A stretch of 64,000 bases of DNA, taken from positions 332,288,294-332,352,293 of the forward strand of contig NC_053390.1 in NCBI RefSeq assembly GCF_905171765.1, in the 5' to 3' direction. Below, one piece after another: positions 1-10,678 of this stretch. The notes under the pieces are model-generated. The model was not told the DNA's origin. It saw only the letters and a program-made list of their open reading frames with translations, and did not search any database. The stretch comes from Bufo bufo. Lineage: Eukaryota; Chordata; Amphibia; Anura; Bufonidae. The translations under genes and the position numbers were made by a program. Position 1 is the stretch's first letter. Each line of letters begins with the position of its first letter.

Positions 1-362
1 TGGCAGCAGCATGAGGAGACCACGGAGTGACATGGTGACAGAGTGTGGAGGTGGCAGCAGCATCAGAAGGCCACAGAGTGGCAAGATGACATAGTGAGGA
101 GGTGGAAGCAGCATCAGGAAACCACAGAGTGGCAAGGTGACAGAGTGTGGAGGTGGCAGCAGCATGAGTATACCACAGAGTGGCAAGGTGACATAGTGTG
201 GAGGTGGCAGCAGCATGATTAGACTACAGAGTGGCAAGGTGACATAGTGTGGAAGTGGCAGCAGCATGAGGAGACCACAGAGTGAGTGACCCTGTGACAG
301 AGTGTGGAGGTGGAAGCAGCATCAGGAGACCACAGAGTGACCAGGTGACAGAGTGGGGAGGT
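1..362. repeat. 51-bp minisatellite, about 7 copies
   Basis: Seven head-to-tail units of about 51 bp, each beginning TGGCAGCAGCATSAGGAG and ending GTGTGGAGG, start near 1, 52, 103, 154, 205, 256 and 311. One unit is 4 bp longer. The array lies on the 3' side of the hAT transposase remnant and runs off the left edge, so it is probably an internal tandem repeat of that element. The short ORFs crossing it are repeat artefacts. Confidence 0.9.
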
Positions 363-865
363 GGGTGGCAATAACAGTACCCGCTGATGATGGTCGGTGT
401 AAGAAGGAGAACTTGGCATCAGATATGTGGCATCAGGCGGGTGGCAGCATCAGAATAGTAGCTAAGGCAGGTAGCCAGAAGAAACCGGTCTCTTTTGTCA
501 AAGTGTTGGTGTGGCACCATGGATGATCTAGTCTGATGTATCAGGCATTGGTAGGTGGAAATCCTGGCTGATTCACGTCTGATTCATCTTGACAAAGGTC
601 AGTCTCTCCACATTTTGGTTGGACAGGCGAGTTCTTCTTGGGGTAACTATGGCCCCCTCCGCACTAAACACCCCCTTTGATGCCACACTACTGGCCGGGC
701 AGGATAGCTTTTACAAGGCAAACTCTGCCACAAATCCAGTTTGGTTGCCCAGGAGTCCAGCGGATCTGCAATTTGGGGTGGTAGGGTGCTGTCCAAGTAT
801 GCCACAACCTGCTGGTTCAGGTTCTGCTCCAAGTCTAGCTGCTGCTGCTGCTGGTAGTTTCTCAA

Positions 866-3673
866 CTAAGCAGGTGAAGAAAGCTGCTCATCAGTGACTC
901 TAGACTCAAGTTGCTGCTGATGGAGCTGGTACTGCTTCTGCCACCCCCCCTCCCCTATCAGCCATGGCAGTGGAACGTGAGCGCAGATGTCCCACCCCCA
1001 GTCAGACCTGCAAGAGGATGGACGATGGCGCACATAGGCAGCGGCCAACTGACCACATAGGATGTCTCTATAGTAGTTCAGTTTGTCCTCCCTCTCAGAG
1101 GGTGTAAAAAAGGCCGCCATTTTGGACTGGTAGCAAGGGTCCAACAAGGTAGAGAGCCAGAAGTCATCCCTCTGCTGAATGGTAACAATTTGGCTGTCAC
1201 TACGCAAGCAAGTAAGCATGCATGTGCAAGTGACTCGGAGGGGCTCCCTGCTTCCATCTCCACTGCATACTGCCACAATGTGTCTGGGGCCTCTGCCTCC
1301 TCTTCCTCATCACCTGTAGCTCCTCTGGCTGCTCCTGTTGCTCCTCTGGCTGTCACCTGTGTATAAAATCCATCCATTTCGCTATACATTGCTTGTGCTC
1401 CAATGTCCTCCTCCTCCTCCAGTTCAGTGCCCACAGGGCTCATGTGGCCGTGAGATGTAGTCTCCACATCTTCAGTCCCCTGATTAGGCCGGATTTACCA
1501 GCATCTGTTCCAGGACATGAAGGAGTGGAATGACATCGTTCATCCCGTAGTCCTGGCAACTGACAAATAACGTGGCCTACTCAAAGGGCCTGAGCAAATG
1601 GCAGGTGTCATGCATGAGCTGCCACTGGCTGACATCGAACTTACACAGGGGAGTTCTCCTGTCCACTTGGATCATCAATAAATCTTTTATGGCCTTTCTC
1701 TGTTCGTATAGTCGGTCCAACATATGGAGGGTGGAATTCCAAATGGGTGGAAATGTTGCATATCATCCTATGTTGGGGGATGCCGTTCTTCCGTTGCTGC
1801 TCAAGGAGGGTGTGCTTTGCTGTGTACGAGTGGCTGAAGTGCATGCAAAGTTTTCTGGCCATTTTTAGGATGTCTTGCAGATGGGTGGAAGACTTCAGGA
1901 ACCGCTTGACAACCAGATTGAACACGTGTGCCATGCAGGGTGCATGGGTCAGCCCTGCTTGACGCAGCGTCGACACCATGTTCTTTCCATTTTCGGTCAT
2001 CATGGTTCCGATTTTGAGTTGTCGTGGACAAAGCCAGTGACCTGCACATATTGTATGCTAAAGGGGCACTGTGAATTGTCCCTGCAGTGGAGGCTGAGGA
2101 CACGGTGGAGGATGAGGAGGCAGAGGCAAATATTGTCGCAGGACCAATGGCATGAGAACGTGGAGGCGTAAGCGGCGTCACCTGGCCAAGTAGCTGGTGT
2201 GGCTGTGCAGGAACCACATTAACCCAGTGGGCTGTAAAAGACATGTATTGTCCCAGATCGTAGTTATAGCTCCACACATTAGTGCTGCCGTGTAGTTTGG
2301 CAGACACTGACAGGCTCAAGGACTGGCCCACCTTCTGTTCTACAAGTGTGTGCAGGGCTGGTACTGCCTTTTTGGCAAAGAAATGACGGCTTCCCACCCT
2401 CTCCACCTCGCCTCGCATAAGCCATCAGTTCTCTGAAAGGTGCAGAGTCCACCACTTGGAAAGGGAGGGACTGCAGCACCAGCTACTTGGACAGGAGCAC
2501 GTTCAGCTTCTGCACCGTTGGATGAGTGCACGCATACTGTTGTCTCTTGTCAATCGCTTTGGTGATCGATTGCTGACGGAATGACTGACGAGTAGTAGGA
2601 GGGCGAGGAGCAGGAGCATCAGGACCAGTAGATGATGGGAAGGACAGACAGCTCCCTTCGGCTGAGGTGATGGAGCCTTGACTGCCTGAAATTGGCAGCG
2701 TGTCACTGGGTGATTCAGCAGTTGCTGAGGCAGGCTGGACCACCACATCAAAGCCACGGTTCCCCCAGGCCACTTTATGGTGACGCTGCATATGTTATCG
2801 CAGGGCCATGGTGCCAACATTTACACCCTGGCCACGCTTCACCTTCTGCCCAGAGATTCTACATATGGCCATGTTCACTTTCTCCGGCGGCTTAACAAAA
2901 AACTGCCACAGCTCCGAGTAGGTGATTTTACCCCCAACATTTCGCACTGGCTGACTGCTACTGCCGCTGCCTCCGTGAACCCATGCACCGCTACTTCCCG
3001 AGCAGGTAGGCTCCTGCAAAGCGGGTAGTCTACCCTGGGCATGTTTGGCTCGCGACCTGCTACTACTGCCACCCTGCTGACTCCCGGCCAAGCTAGCGAC
3101 TTACTGGCTCCACTGCAACCTCACTGTCCTCCTCAACCGTCTCTGGGTAAGGAGCCTGACCGCTCACAACACAAGCTCCCATGCCACTCTCCTCATCACT
3201 ACCTGCCCACCTAGTGGAGGAAGTGATGGATGTCTCCTCCACATCTTGGCTTGCCAGAAGCTGCTGACTGTCTTCTAGTAGCTCGTCCTCACTGTATAGT
3301 GGAGCTGAGCCCACAGCATACAATACATCTCTGGCTGAGGGAACAGAAAAGGACAGTGCAGGTTGAGGACAGGTGAGGGCACAGGGCCTGCTCCCGGGCC
3401 ATGCCAACTAAGGGTTGTGTCTGACAAACCCACTGACTCTTGGCTGGGGGTGTCTAATGTCACTTGCGACGAAATTGAAGATCGAGTCAACCATTCAAGA
3501 ACCGCTGGGTTTCTGGTCAAGACACGATCGCTAGCTGACACTGGGAGCTCAGGACTCTGGAAGTGACCCTTGCTGCCATGGCCCCTAAGTCTTCTGCGAC
3601 CTCTGCCTGCACCAGAAACATTTAGGCCTCTGACACTCCCCTGTGCAGGGCCTGGCACTTCTCTGCCTGACAT
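866..3673 (-). pseudogene. hAT-superfamily transposase (BED finger type), decayed
   Basis: Transposases of this family cut and paste hAT elements in the nucleus through an RNase H-like fold. Pieces in order on minus are an N-terminal low-complexity part (3673-3275), a BED-type segment (about 3000-2750, with ELWQFFVKP and GTMAL), a spacer leading to FTAHWVN (about 2220), then CMAHVFNLVV (about 1930) and a C-terminal segment with FWLSTLLDP (about 1150). The gene is dead: an in-frame TAA at 2792-2794 cuts the BED domain, the expected BED Cys reads Ser in CRISG, and several frame changes are needed downstream. The catalytic triad cannot be placed with confidence. The hAT assignment is firm; the exact 5' start is a guess. 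Confidence 0.75.
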
Positions 3674-3689
3674 ACTGTTAGATCAAATA

Positions 3690-4638
3690 ACCAACTGTTA
3701 GATTAAATATTTTTTTTAATTCGCCACTAATACACAACAAACAGGGCTTTAGAATATATCACTGCACCGCACAAGGGCAATTAGGCCCTAGATTTTTAAA
3801 ATTTTTCTAGAACACAACAGGCTTTTCAACAGATAAGTGCAACGCTGGACGTCAAATATATTTTTATTTCGCCAGTAATACACGGCAAACTGGGCTTTAG
3901 AATATATCACTGCGCCGCAGAACGGGAATTACGCCCTAATTTTTTTCAACTTTTACACAACACAAGAGGCTTTTCAACAGATAAGTGCAATGCTGAACGG
4001 CGAATATATTTTTATTTTGCCAGTAGTATACGGCAAACTGGGCTTTAGAATATATCACTGCACTGTAGAACGGCAATTAGGTCCTAATTTCTTTCCACTT
4101 TTTCAACAGAAAAGGCTTTTCAACAGATAAGTTCAATACTGAATAGCAAATATATTTTATTTCGCCAGTAAAATACAGCAAACTGGGCTTTAGAATATTT
4201 CACTGCACAGCAGAACTGCAATTAAGCTCAAATTTTTTCAACTTTTACACAAAAGGCTTTTCAACAGATAAGTGCAACGATGAAAAACAAATATATTTTT
4301 ACTTCACTACTAATACACGGCAAACTGGTCTTTAGAATATTTCACTGCACCGCTGAGCGGCACGGATATTTTTCCTTTTTCCACTAATACACAAAAAAAG
4401 GGCTTTAAAACAGATAACTGCACCGCTGAGCGGCAAAGATATTTTTCCTTTTTCCACTAATACATGCAAAAAAGGGCTTTAAAACAGATAACTGCACCGC
4501 TAAGCGGCAAATATATTTTTTATTTTTCCACTAATACATGCAAAAAAAGGGCTTTAAAACAGATAAGTGCACCGCTGAGCGGAAAATATATTTTTTATTT
4601 TTCCACAAAAAAAAAGACAAAAAATGCTTTAGAACATA
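3690..4638. repeat. Subterminal tandem repeats of hAT family A
   Basis: Diverged units repeat GGCTTTAGAATAT, CACTGCACCGC and CGGCAAATATATTTTTATTTC. The period is about 120 bp on the left and about 73 bp on the right. Matching GCTTTAGAACATA and TAACTGCACCGC sequence on both sides of 4639-5816 shows one array split by the Tc1 insertion. Related units recur at 22330-22730 and 24121-24565. Confidence 0.85.
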
Positions 4639-5816
4639 CACTGCATGTCCAAGAAAAAAGTCGCCACCTGGATTTAACTAAGCAAATACGTTATTTAACC
4701 CCAACTGGTGCAATGAGTTGTTTCTCATTTCTTAAATAACCATGTCGAACGACACATCTGGTAGTCGTGGAAAAGATTTTATTCTGTTTAAGAAGGGTCA
4801 AATCATTAGCAGGCATCAAGAAGGGAAAACATCTAAGGAGATTGCAGAAACTACTAAAATTGGGTTAAGAACTGTCCAACGCACTATTAAAAACTGGAAG
4901 GATAGTGGGGACCCATCGTATTCGAGGAAGAAATGTGGCGGGAATAAAATCCTGAATGATCATGATCGGCAATCACTTAAACATTTGGTGAAATCAAATT
5001 GAAGAAAAGCAACAGTAGAACTCAGGGCTGTGTTTAATAGTGAAAGTAAGAGCATTTCCACACACACAATGCGAGGGGAACTCAAGGGATTGGGACTGAA
5101 CAGCTGTGTAGCCATAAGAAAACCACTAATCAATGAGGCAAACCAGAAAAAAAGGCTTCAATTTGGTAGGGAGCATAAAGATTGGACTCTGGAGCAATGG
5201 AAGGTCATGTGGTCTGATGAATCCAGATTTACCTTGTTCCAGAGTGATGGGCCCATCAGGGTAAGAAGAGAGGCAGATAAAGCGATGCACCCATCATGCC
5301 TAGTGCCTACTGTACAAGCCTGTGGGGGCAGTGCTATGATCTGGGGTTGCTGCAGTTGGTCAGGTCTAGGTTCAGTTCCAAGAATGAGGTCAGCTGACTA
5401 CCTGAACATACTGAATGACCAGTTTATTCCATCAATGGATTTTTTTCTTTCCTGATGGCACAGGCATATTCCAAGATGACAATGCCAGAATTCATCGGGC
5501 TCAAATTGTGAAAGAGTGGTTCAGGGAGCATGAGACATCATTTTCACACATGGATTGGCCACCACAGAGTCCAGAACTTAACCCCATTGAGAATCTTTGG
5601 GACGTGCTGGAGAAGGCTTTGCGCAGCAGTCAGACTCTACCATCATCAATGCAAGATCTTGGTGAAAAATGAATGCAACACTGGCTGGAAATAAATCTAG
5701 TGACATTGCAGAAGCTTATCGAAACAATGCCACGGCGAATGCGTGCCATAATCAAAGCTAAAGGTGGTCCAACAAAATATTTTTGGTGGCGACTTTTTTT
5801 TTGGGGACGGTCAGTG
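4639..5816 (+). mobile_element. Tc1/mariner element, DD36E type, inserted in the hAT array
   Basis: The element is 1,178 bp and flanked by TA (4637-4638 and 5817-5818). The imperfect terminal inverted repeats share AAAAAGTCGCCACC: CACTGCATGTCC at the left, and GGTGGCGAC ending GGTCAGTG at the right. It carries one decayed transposase. DD36E matches the group published as Incomer, but that name rests on the spacing alone. Confidence 0.9.
4742..5785 (+). pseudogene. Tc1/mariner transposase, DD36E, decayed
   Basis: The start is the ATG of MSNDTSGSRGKDF. An N-terminal helix-turn-helix (RGKDFILFKKGQIISRH) is followed by a second DNA-binding part ending near REHKDW. The catalytic motifs are WSDES (about 5210), DDNARIH (about 5475) and [11 protein letters not shown] (about 5570), with 36 residues between the last Asp and Glu. 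Three lesions are visible: TGA at 5000-5002, a frameshift in the T-rich stretch near 5440-5455, and TGA at 5670-5672. The three catalytic residues remain in the DNA but not in one frame. The copy is therefore inactive. Confidence 0.9.
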
Positions 5817-5818
5817 TA

Positions 5819-6463
5819 TAACTGCACCGCACTAGGACAAATAAAATGTAGAAATGTTTCCTTGTAATAACCCCTGTTAATGCCTGTATCAAACAGCACT
5901 TGCACTCTGATAAGAACAGTCTGATGGAATTACAGAGCTGTTTAATGGCAATTTGGATCCCCAGTCAGTGCTGCAAGGTCTAATAGGAATGTCCCTATTA
6001 CCCAGGCTGCCACCTCTCCGACTGAACCCTGTTGAACAGAAATGCTGTAGAATGATTCCTCCCTATCCTTTCCCTACACCTTGAATAATCTTTCCTTGCA
6101 CTTGTAAATCTATTTCTTTTCTTTTTTTTAGCACAATAACTTTTTTTCTATCACTGCCTCTAGCACCTGCTGATGTCTCTCCCTGCACTAAGTACACTGT
6201 TAAAGAGCAGAATCTAAGATGGTTGCCGCTATTTATAGGACTGTGACATCACAGGGCTGGATGGCTGCTGATTGGCTGCATGCATGGCATTGTCGGTAAT
6301 CCCGCCTTCAGAGAGGTCCTTTCTCCATGTCCTCACATGTGCAGCAGCTATTTTAGGAAAAAATGTGATTCGTTACCAATAACCATTCGCATTCGGTGCA
6401 AATCAAATTTTTACTGAAATTCGAAAGAATTCCACTTCATCAGCTTCGATTCGCTCATCTCTA
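5819..6463 (-). repeat. Terminal region of hAT family A
   Basis: This region continues the subterminal repeats for a short distance. It then holds GGATCCCCAGTCAGTGC, CTATTTATAGGACTGTGACATCA and the terminus TTCGATTCGCTCATCTCTA. On minus, the CTATAAATAG block could act as a TATA box for the transposase. The same blocks occur in the same order at 21699-22200. Confidence 0.75.
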
Positions 6464-6734
6464 ATAGCGACGATTCAACTGAACAAAGTAAATGTGAGAG
6501 TGTAGACAGTATTCCTTAAATAGGCACCCAAAAAGGTGCGTATTCCACAATAGGTGACTCCACCTCAATAGTATAATTAGATGCACGTATGAGCATAATG
6601 TCAATACATATACACCACTACTAGCAAGAATGTGGCTATGTCAGTGTCCAATATCTTGAGATATTGAGCATGCATGTGCCTGTAGTTTCGCAGGAACAAA
6701 GGTCCCATTTCAGTAGCGGTGCGCTTGCCAGCAT
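6464..6734. other. Unassigned spacer
   Basis: AT-rich sequence between the hAT terminus and the Gypsy fragment. I see no coding similarity or repeat structure. The Gypsy homology starts abruptly near 6735, so this may be flank or a deletion junction. Confidence 0.5.
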
Positions 6735-7150
6735 ATGAGGCTTGACTTCAAAAGGGAGTTTATAGTACAGACCGATGCCTCCGAAGTAGGCGTCGGTGCT
6801 GTACTGTCTCAGGAAGTCAGCGGGGAGGAGTATCCTGTTGTCTTCCTCAAATGTAAGCTCACCCCAGCCGAAACCCGGTATAGTTTAGCGGAGAGAGAGT
6901 GCCTGGCTATCAAGTGGGCACTAGAATCTCTTCATTATTTATTGGGCAGAACATTCCGTCTGGTGACTGACCACTGCCCTCTCAAGTGGATGAGCCAGGC
7001 CAAGGACAGAAATGCCTGGGTCACCTGATGGTTTCTCTCCCTACAAAACTTAAAGTTTTCGGTGGAACACAGGGCAGGCCGGTTACCAGGAAATGCGGAT
7101 GCCCTATCCCGGGTACACTGTCTGGCGTGTTTTCACCCCCTCAGGGTTGA
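6735..7150 (+). pseudogene. Ty3/Gypsy-type pol 3' end: RNase H domain
   Basis: The translation gives VQTDASEVGVGAVLSQ, the usual RNase H start after a Gypsy reverse transcriptase, followed by AETRYSLAERECLAIKWAL and VTDHCPLKWM. After a TGA at 7027-7029 the same frame continues with WFLSLQNLKFSVEHRAGR and GNADALSRVHCLACF. The reverse transcriptase itself is missing upstream. Coding ends immediately before a polypurine tract and LTR, so no integrase follows RNase H. In Gmr1-like elements of the Gypsy group integrase lies upstream of RT, which would fit, but that part is absent here. The copy is 5' truncated and carries a stop. Confidence 0.85.
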
Positions 7151-7165
7151 ACAAAGGGGAGGGTA

Positions 7166-7971
7166 TGTGACACAGTGAGAGGTTTGGTCTGGGAAAACAG
7201 GTATTTTCCTCCTAGCATGTGCTGCTGGGCTGATTTATAGCCAGGTGAGGTCAAATACTGGACCGAATTTTAAATGCCGGTCCGGGTTTTGGCAGTAGTG
7301 TTGAGCGTGAATATTCGAATTGCGAATTTTAATTGAGAATATCGGCACTTTGAGAATTCACGAATATTTAGAATATAGTGCTATATATTCGCATTCGTAA
7401 ATAGTGTTGATAGCGAATATTCTAATTGCAAATTTATTGCGAATTTATCGCGAATATCTGCGCTTAGCAACATTCCGAGCAACCAATAGGAAAGTTGCCT
7501 ACACCTTAGTGTTGATCACAAATATTTAAATTTTTTGCACAAATATATTACATTGCGGATTTTCGCAATCAAGTAAATAATGACTGGAGATCACAAATTC
7601 TCGAATTTGCTAATTTATGGCGAATATTCAGCAAAAAATTCACAAAATATCGCAAATTTGAATATGCCGCTCATCACTATTTGGCAGCACCTGGCTGTCC
7701 TTAAATAGGCAGCTGGGCTCAGAAGCCATGTCTTAAGCTTTGTTACCTGTTTGGCGTGAAAACAGGTTGGTGCTGCTATCAGCAAGGACTCTTTAAGGCA
7801 GAATTGCCGCATGGAGTGAATTACCACCAGGTGACTTTTTGCTTGAATATGACTGCTTATCTTGTCACTTGCCTAAAGTTTGAATAAAACACTGAACTGT
7901 TTGATCCAAAGAACTTGTTGTTGCCTCTCTACAGCTTCCACTAATCCTGTCTACCAGAGCAAGTCCCCACA
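7166..7971 (+). repeat. 3' LTR of the Gypsy-type element
   Basis: The LTR begins TGTGACACAG right after the polypurine tract AAAGGGGAGGG (7153-7163) and ends AAGTCCCCACA, giving TG...CA ends. A polyadenylation signal AATAAA lies near 7883. Without the nested MITE and its 8-bp duplication it is about 414 bp. The 5' LTR is absent, so no age estimate is possible. Confidence 0.8.
7296..7679. mobile_element. 384-bp non-autonomous hAT MITE in the LTR
   Basis: Perfect 8-bp TSDs TTTGGCAG lie at 7288-7295 and 7680-7687. The termini TAGTGTTGAGCG and CGCTCATCACTA are inverted. The interior is AT-rich with repeated GCGAATATT motifs and no coding. The family recurs at 16644-18792 and about 20900-21352. 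Confidence 0.95.
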
Positions 7972-7973
7972 AT

Positions 7974-7988
7974 ATACTGTATATATAG

Positions 7989-8016
<28 letters not shown>
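7974..8016. repeat. (AT)n microsatellite
   Basis: About 40 bp of TATATA/GATATA directly after the LTR end. The LTR boundary lies at its edge. Confidence 0.9.
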
Positions 8017-8019
<3 letters not shown>

Positions 8020-8224
8020 AATTTGAACAAATTTATTGTGGGATTTGCAATATTAAAAAAACCTTTGAATTTAAATTGCTTTTTGTATGCATGGGAGCAC
8101 ATTTCAGCTGTAAGTGAAGAACCTGCTGCTTTTAGAGTTGGATACGTTTATTTTAGGTGTTGCCCCGGTCTGGCAGTGGACCATTCCTGGGAACACATTC
8201 CTGCTGAAAACAAAGAACCGGCTG

Positions 8225-8530
8225 CTGTCTGTTCCTGCTGAGTTTTGTCGAGTTATGTGTAGGCTTATACTCCACTATTACCTTTACCTGCTGCTGCTGT
8301 CTGTCCTGATACTGCTGAGTTATTTGTAGGCCTTATACTCCACCGTTACCATGTACCTGCTGCTGTCTGCCATGATCCTTCAGAGTTATGTGTAGGCCTT
8401 ATACTCCTCCGTTACCATGTACCTGCTGCTGCTTTCTGTCCTGATCCTGCTGAGTTATTTGGAGGCCTTATACTATAATGTTACCATTTACTTGCTGCTG
8501 TTGTCCTGATCCTGCTTTGTTATGTGTATA
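8225..8530. repeat. 70-bp minisatellite, about 4 copies
   Basis: Units of about 70 bp contain GAGTTATGTGTAGGCC, TTATACTCCACCGTTACC and CCTGCTGCTGTCTGTCCTGATC. The same unit returns at 18795-18945, on the far side of the satellite and MITE, so it frames the whole invaded block. Confidence 0.85.
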
Positions 8531-8762
8531 AATAAATCACAGAAAAAAAGATAATAATGCACAAAATAGATGCAAGCATTATATATGAACTAAGCCCTCA
8601 CTCTGATGTAATAAAATATCAGACTCTTAGCCAATATATTTTGATCAAAACACATCTGTGCCCTCCTACCCCCACCAAGGTGGTCTCAGGTCAGGCAGGT
8701 CCTACGCTAAAGCTACCTATGCCATTGGGCATCTATGTTCAGGAGCGCAGACTCTGCACATA

Positions 8763-10325
8763 CAGGGAGTGCAGAATTATTAGGCAAGTTGTATTTTTGA
8801 GGATTAATTTTATTATTGAACAACAACCATGTTCTCAATGAACCCAAAAAACTCATTAATATCAAAGCTGAATATTTTTGGAAGTAGTTTTTAGTTTGTT
8901 TTTAGTTTTAGCTATTTTAGGGGGATATCTGTGTGTGCAGGTGACTATTACTGTGCATAATTATTACGCAACTTAACAAAAAACAAATATATACCCATTT
9001 AAATTATTTATTTTTACCAGTGAAACCAATATAACATCTCAACATTCACAAATATACATTTCTGACATTCAAAAACAAAACAAAAACAAATCAGTGACCA
9101 ATATAGCCACCTTTCTTTGCAAGGACACTCAAAAGCCTGCCATCCATGGATTCTGTCAGTGTTTTGATCTGTTCACCATCAACATTGCGTGCAGCAGCAA
9201 CCACAGCCTCCCAGACACTGTTCAGAGAGGTGTACTGTTTTCCCTCCTTGTAAATCTCACATTTGATGATGGACCACAGGTTCTCAATGGGGTTCAGATC
9301 AGGTGAACAAGGAGGCCATGTCATTAGATTTTCTTCTTTTATACCCTTTCTTGCCAGCCACGCTGTGGAGTACTTGGACGCGTGTGATGGAGCATTGTCC
9401 TGCATGAAAATCATGTTTTTCTTGAAGGATGCAGACTTCTTCCTGTACCACTGCTTGAAGAAGGTGTCTTCCAGAAACTGGCAGTAGGACTGGGAGTTGA
9501 GCTTGACTCCATCCTCAACCCGAAAAGGCCCCACAAGCTCATCTTTGATGATACCAGCCCAAACCAGTACTCCACCTCCACCTTGCTGGCGTCTGAGTCG
9601 GACTGGAGCTCTCTGCCCTTTACCAATCCAGCCACGGGCCCATCCATCTGGCCCATCAAGACTCACTCTCATTTCATCAGTCCATAAAACCTTAGAAAAA
9701 TCAGTCTTGAGATATTTCTTGGCCCAGTCTTGACGTTTCAGCTTGTGTGTCTTGTTCAGTGGTGGTCGTCTTTCAGCCTTTCTTACCTTGGCCATGTCTC
9801 TGAGTATTGCACACCTTGTGCTTTTGGGTACTCCAGTGATGTTGCAGCTCTGAAATATGGCCAAACTGGTGGCAAGTGGCATCTTGGCAGCTGCACGCTT
9901 GACTTTTCTCAGTTCATGGGCAGTTATTTTGCGCCTTGGTTTTTCCACACGCTTCTTGCGACCCTGTTGACTATTTTGAATGAAACGCTTGATTGTTCGA
10001 TGATCACGCTTCAGAAGCTTTGCAATTTTAAGAGTGCTGCATCCCTCTGGAAGATATCTCACTATTTTTGACTTTTCTGAGCCTGTCAAGTCCTTCTTTT
10101 GACCCATTTTGCCAAAGGAAAGGAAGTTGCCTAATAATTATGCACACCTAATATAGGGTGTTGATGTCATTAGACCACACCCCTTCTCATTACAGAGATG
10201 CACATCACCTAATATGCTTAATTGGTAGTAGGCTTTCGAGCCTATACAGCTTGGAGTAAGACAACATGCATAAAGAGGATGATGTGGTCAAAATACTAAT
10301 TTGCCTAATAATTCTGCACGCAGTG
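8763..10325 (-). mobile_element. Tc1/mariner element, DD37E type, copy 1
   Basis: The element is 1,563 bp and flanked by TA (8761-8762 and 10326-10327). Removing it and one TA restores the satellite. The termini CAGGGAGTGCAGAATTATTAG and CTAATAATTCTGCACGCAGTG are inverted repeats. Inner copies of TGCATAATTATTAGGCAA near 8955 (one base different) and 10131 suggest paired direct repeats within each end. Confidence 0.95.
9091..10107 (-). CDS. Tc1/mariner transposase, DD37E, intact, copy 1
   Basis: This is a complete 338-residue transposase, which would bind its own inverted repeats in the nucleus and move the element by cut-and-paste into TA sites. The start is the ATG of MGQKKDLTG. Two helix-turn-helix segments fill about residues 8-45 and 63-108, joined by a basic linker (GRKKRVEKPRRK, 49-60). 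The catalytic triad is Asp144 (LWTDE), Asp237 (MQDNAPSH) and Glu275 (NPIENLW), with 37 residues between the last two, unlike the usual 34. No stop or frameshift is present. It differs from copies 2 and 3 at residue 20 (Pro for Ala). Sequence alone cannot show whether it is expressed. Confidence 0.93.
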   Translation of the reverse strand: MGQKKDLTGSEKSKIVRYLPEGCSTLKIAKLLKRDHRTIKRFIQNSQQGRKKRVEKPRRKITAHELRKVKRAAAKMPLATSLAIFQSCNITGVPKSTRCAILRDMAKVRKAERRPPLNKTHKLKRQDWAKKYLKTDFSKVLWTDEMRVSLDGPDGWARGWIGKGQRAPVRLRRQQGGGGVLVWAGIIKDELVGPFRVEDGVKLNSQSYCQFLEDTFFKQWYRKKSASFKKNMIFMQDNAPSHASKYSTAWLARKGIKEENLMTWPPCSPDLNPIENLWSIIKCEIYKEGKQYTSLNSVWEAVVAAARNVDGEQIKTLTESMDGRLLSVLAKKGGYIGH

Positions 10326-10678
10326 TATAGTGTACTGCTCCTAGTCACCTCTATGTGCATCCAGCAACCAATGAGTGGAGGAGCAAGCACACCTATATGT
10401 ACCACCTAATCAAGGCGGTCTGTTTGATAGGAAGGGCGAAAGTGCGTAGGAATGCTACTCCCAAGATAAAATTGGAGCGCATTCACACTTGAAGGTGCCA
10501 CTCCCTCAAGCATATACTACATAATAAACAAAAATCACAGAAAAGAGAAAAAAACAAAGATAAAAACATCCTGCACAAAAAGATAAATAAATATGTGAAT
10601 GTCCCTGGCTGCATTTATAAAAAAAAAATACAAAAAAAAAAAGATAATAATGTACTAACAAAATAGATGCAAGCATTA

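Larger units (their letters stand above)
1..6463 (-). mobile_element. hAT DNA transposon, family A, right end present, left end outside window
   Basis: Read on minus, the element starts at a terminus ending CTCATCTCTA (6463). It continues through a promoter-like terminal region (5819-6463), a subterminal repeat array (3690-4638), a decayed BED/hAT transposase and the 51-bp minisatellite, then leaves the window. A copy of the same terminal region lies at 21699-22330 in the opposite orientation, which supports 6463 as the true end. A Tc1/mariner element interrupts the array at 4639-5816. The left TIR is not visible, so no TSD can be tested. Confidence 0.75.

Noticed and set aside
589..897. Plus-strand frame of 102 codons at the left
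   Set aside because: Antisense to the hAT 3' coding region; no domain recognised.
9730..10071. Plus-strand 113-codon frame, repeated at 11646 and (minus) 14733
   Set aside because: Antisense shadow of the DD37E transposase; conserved only because the copies are young.
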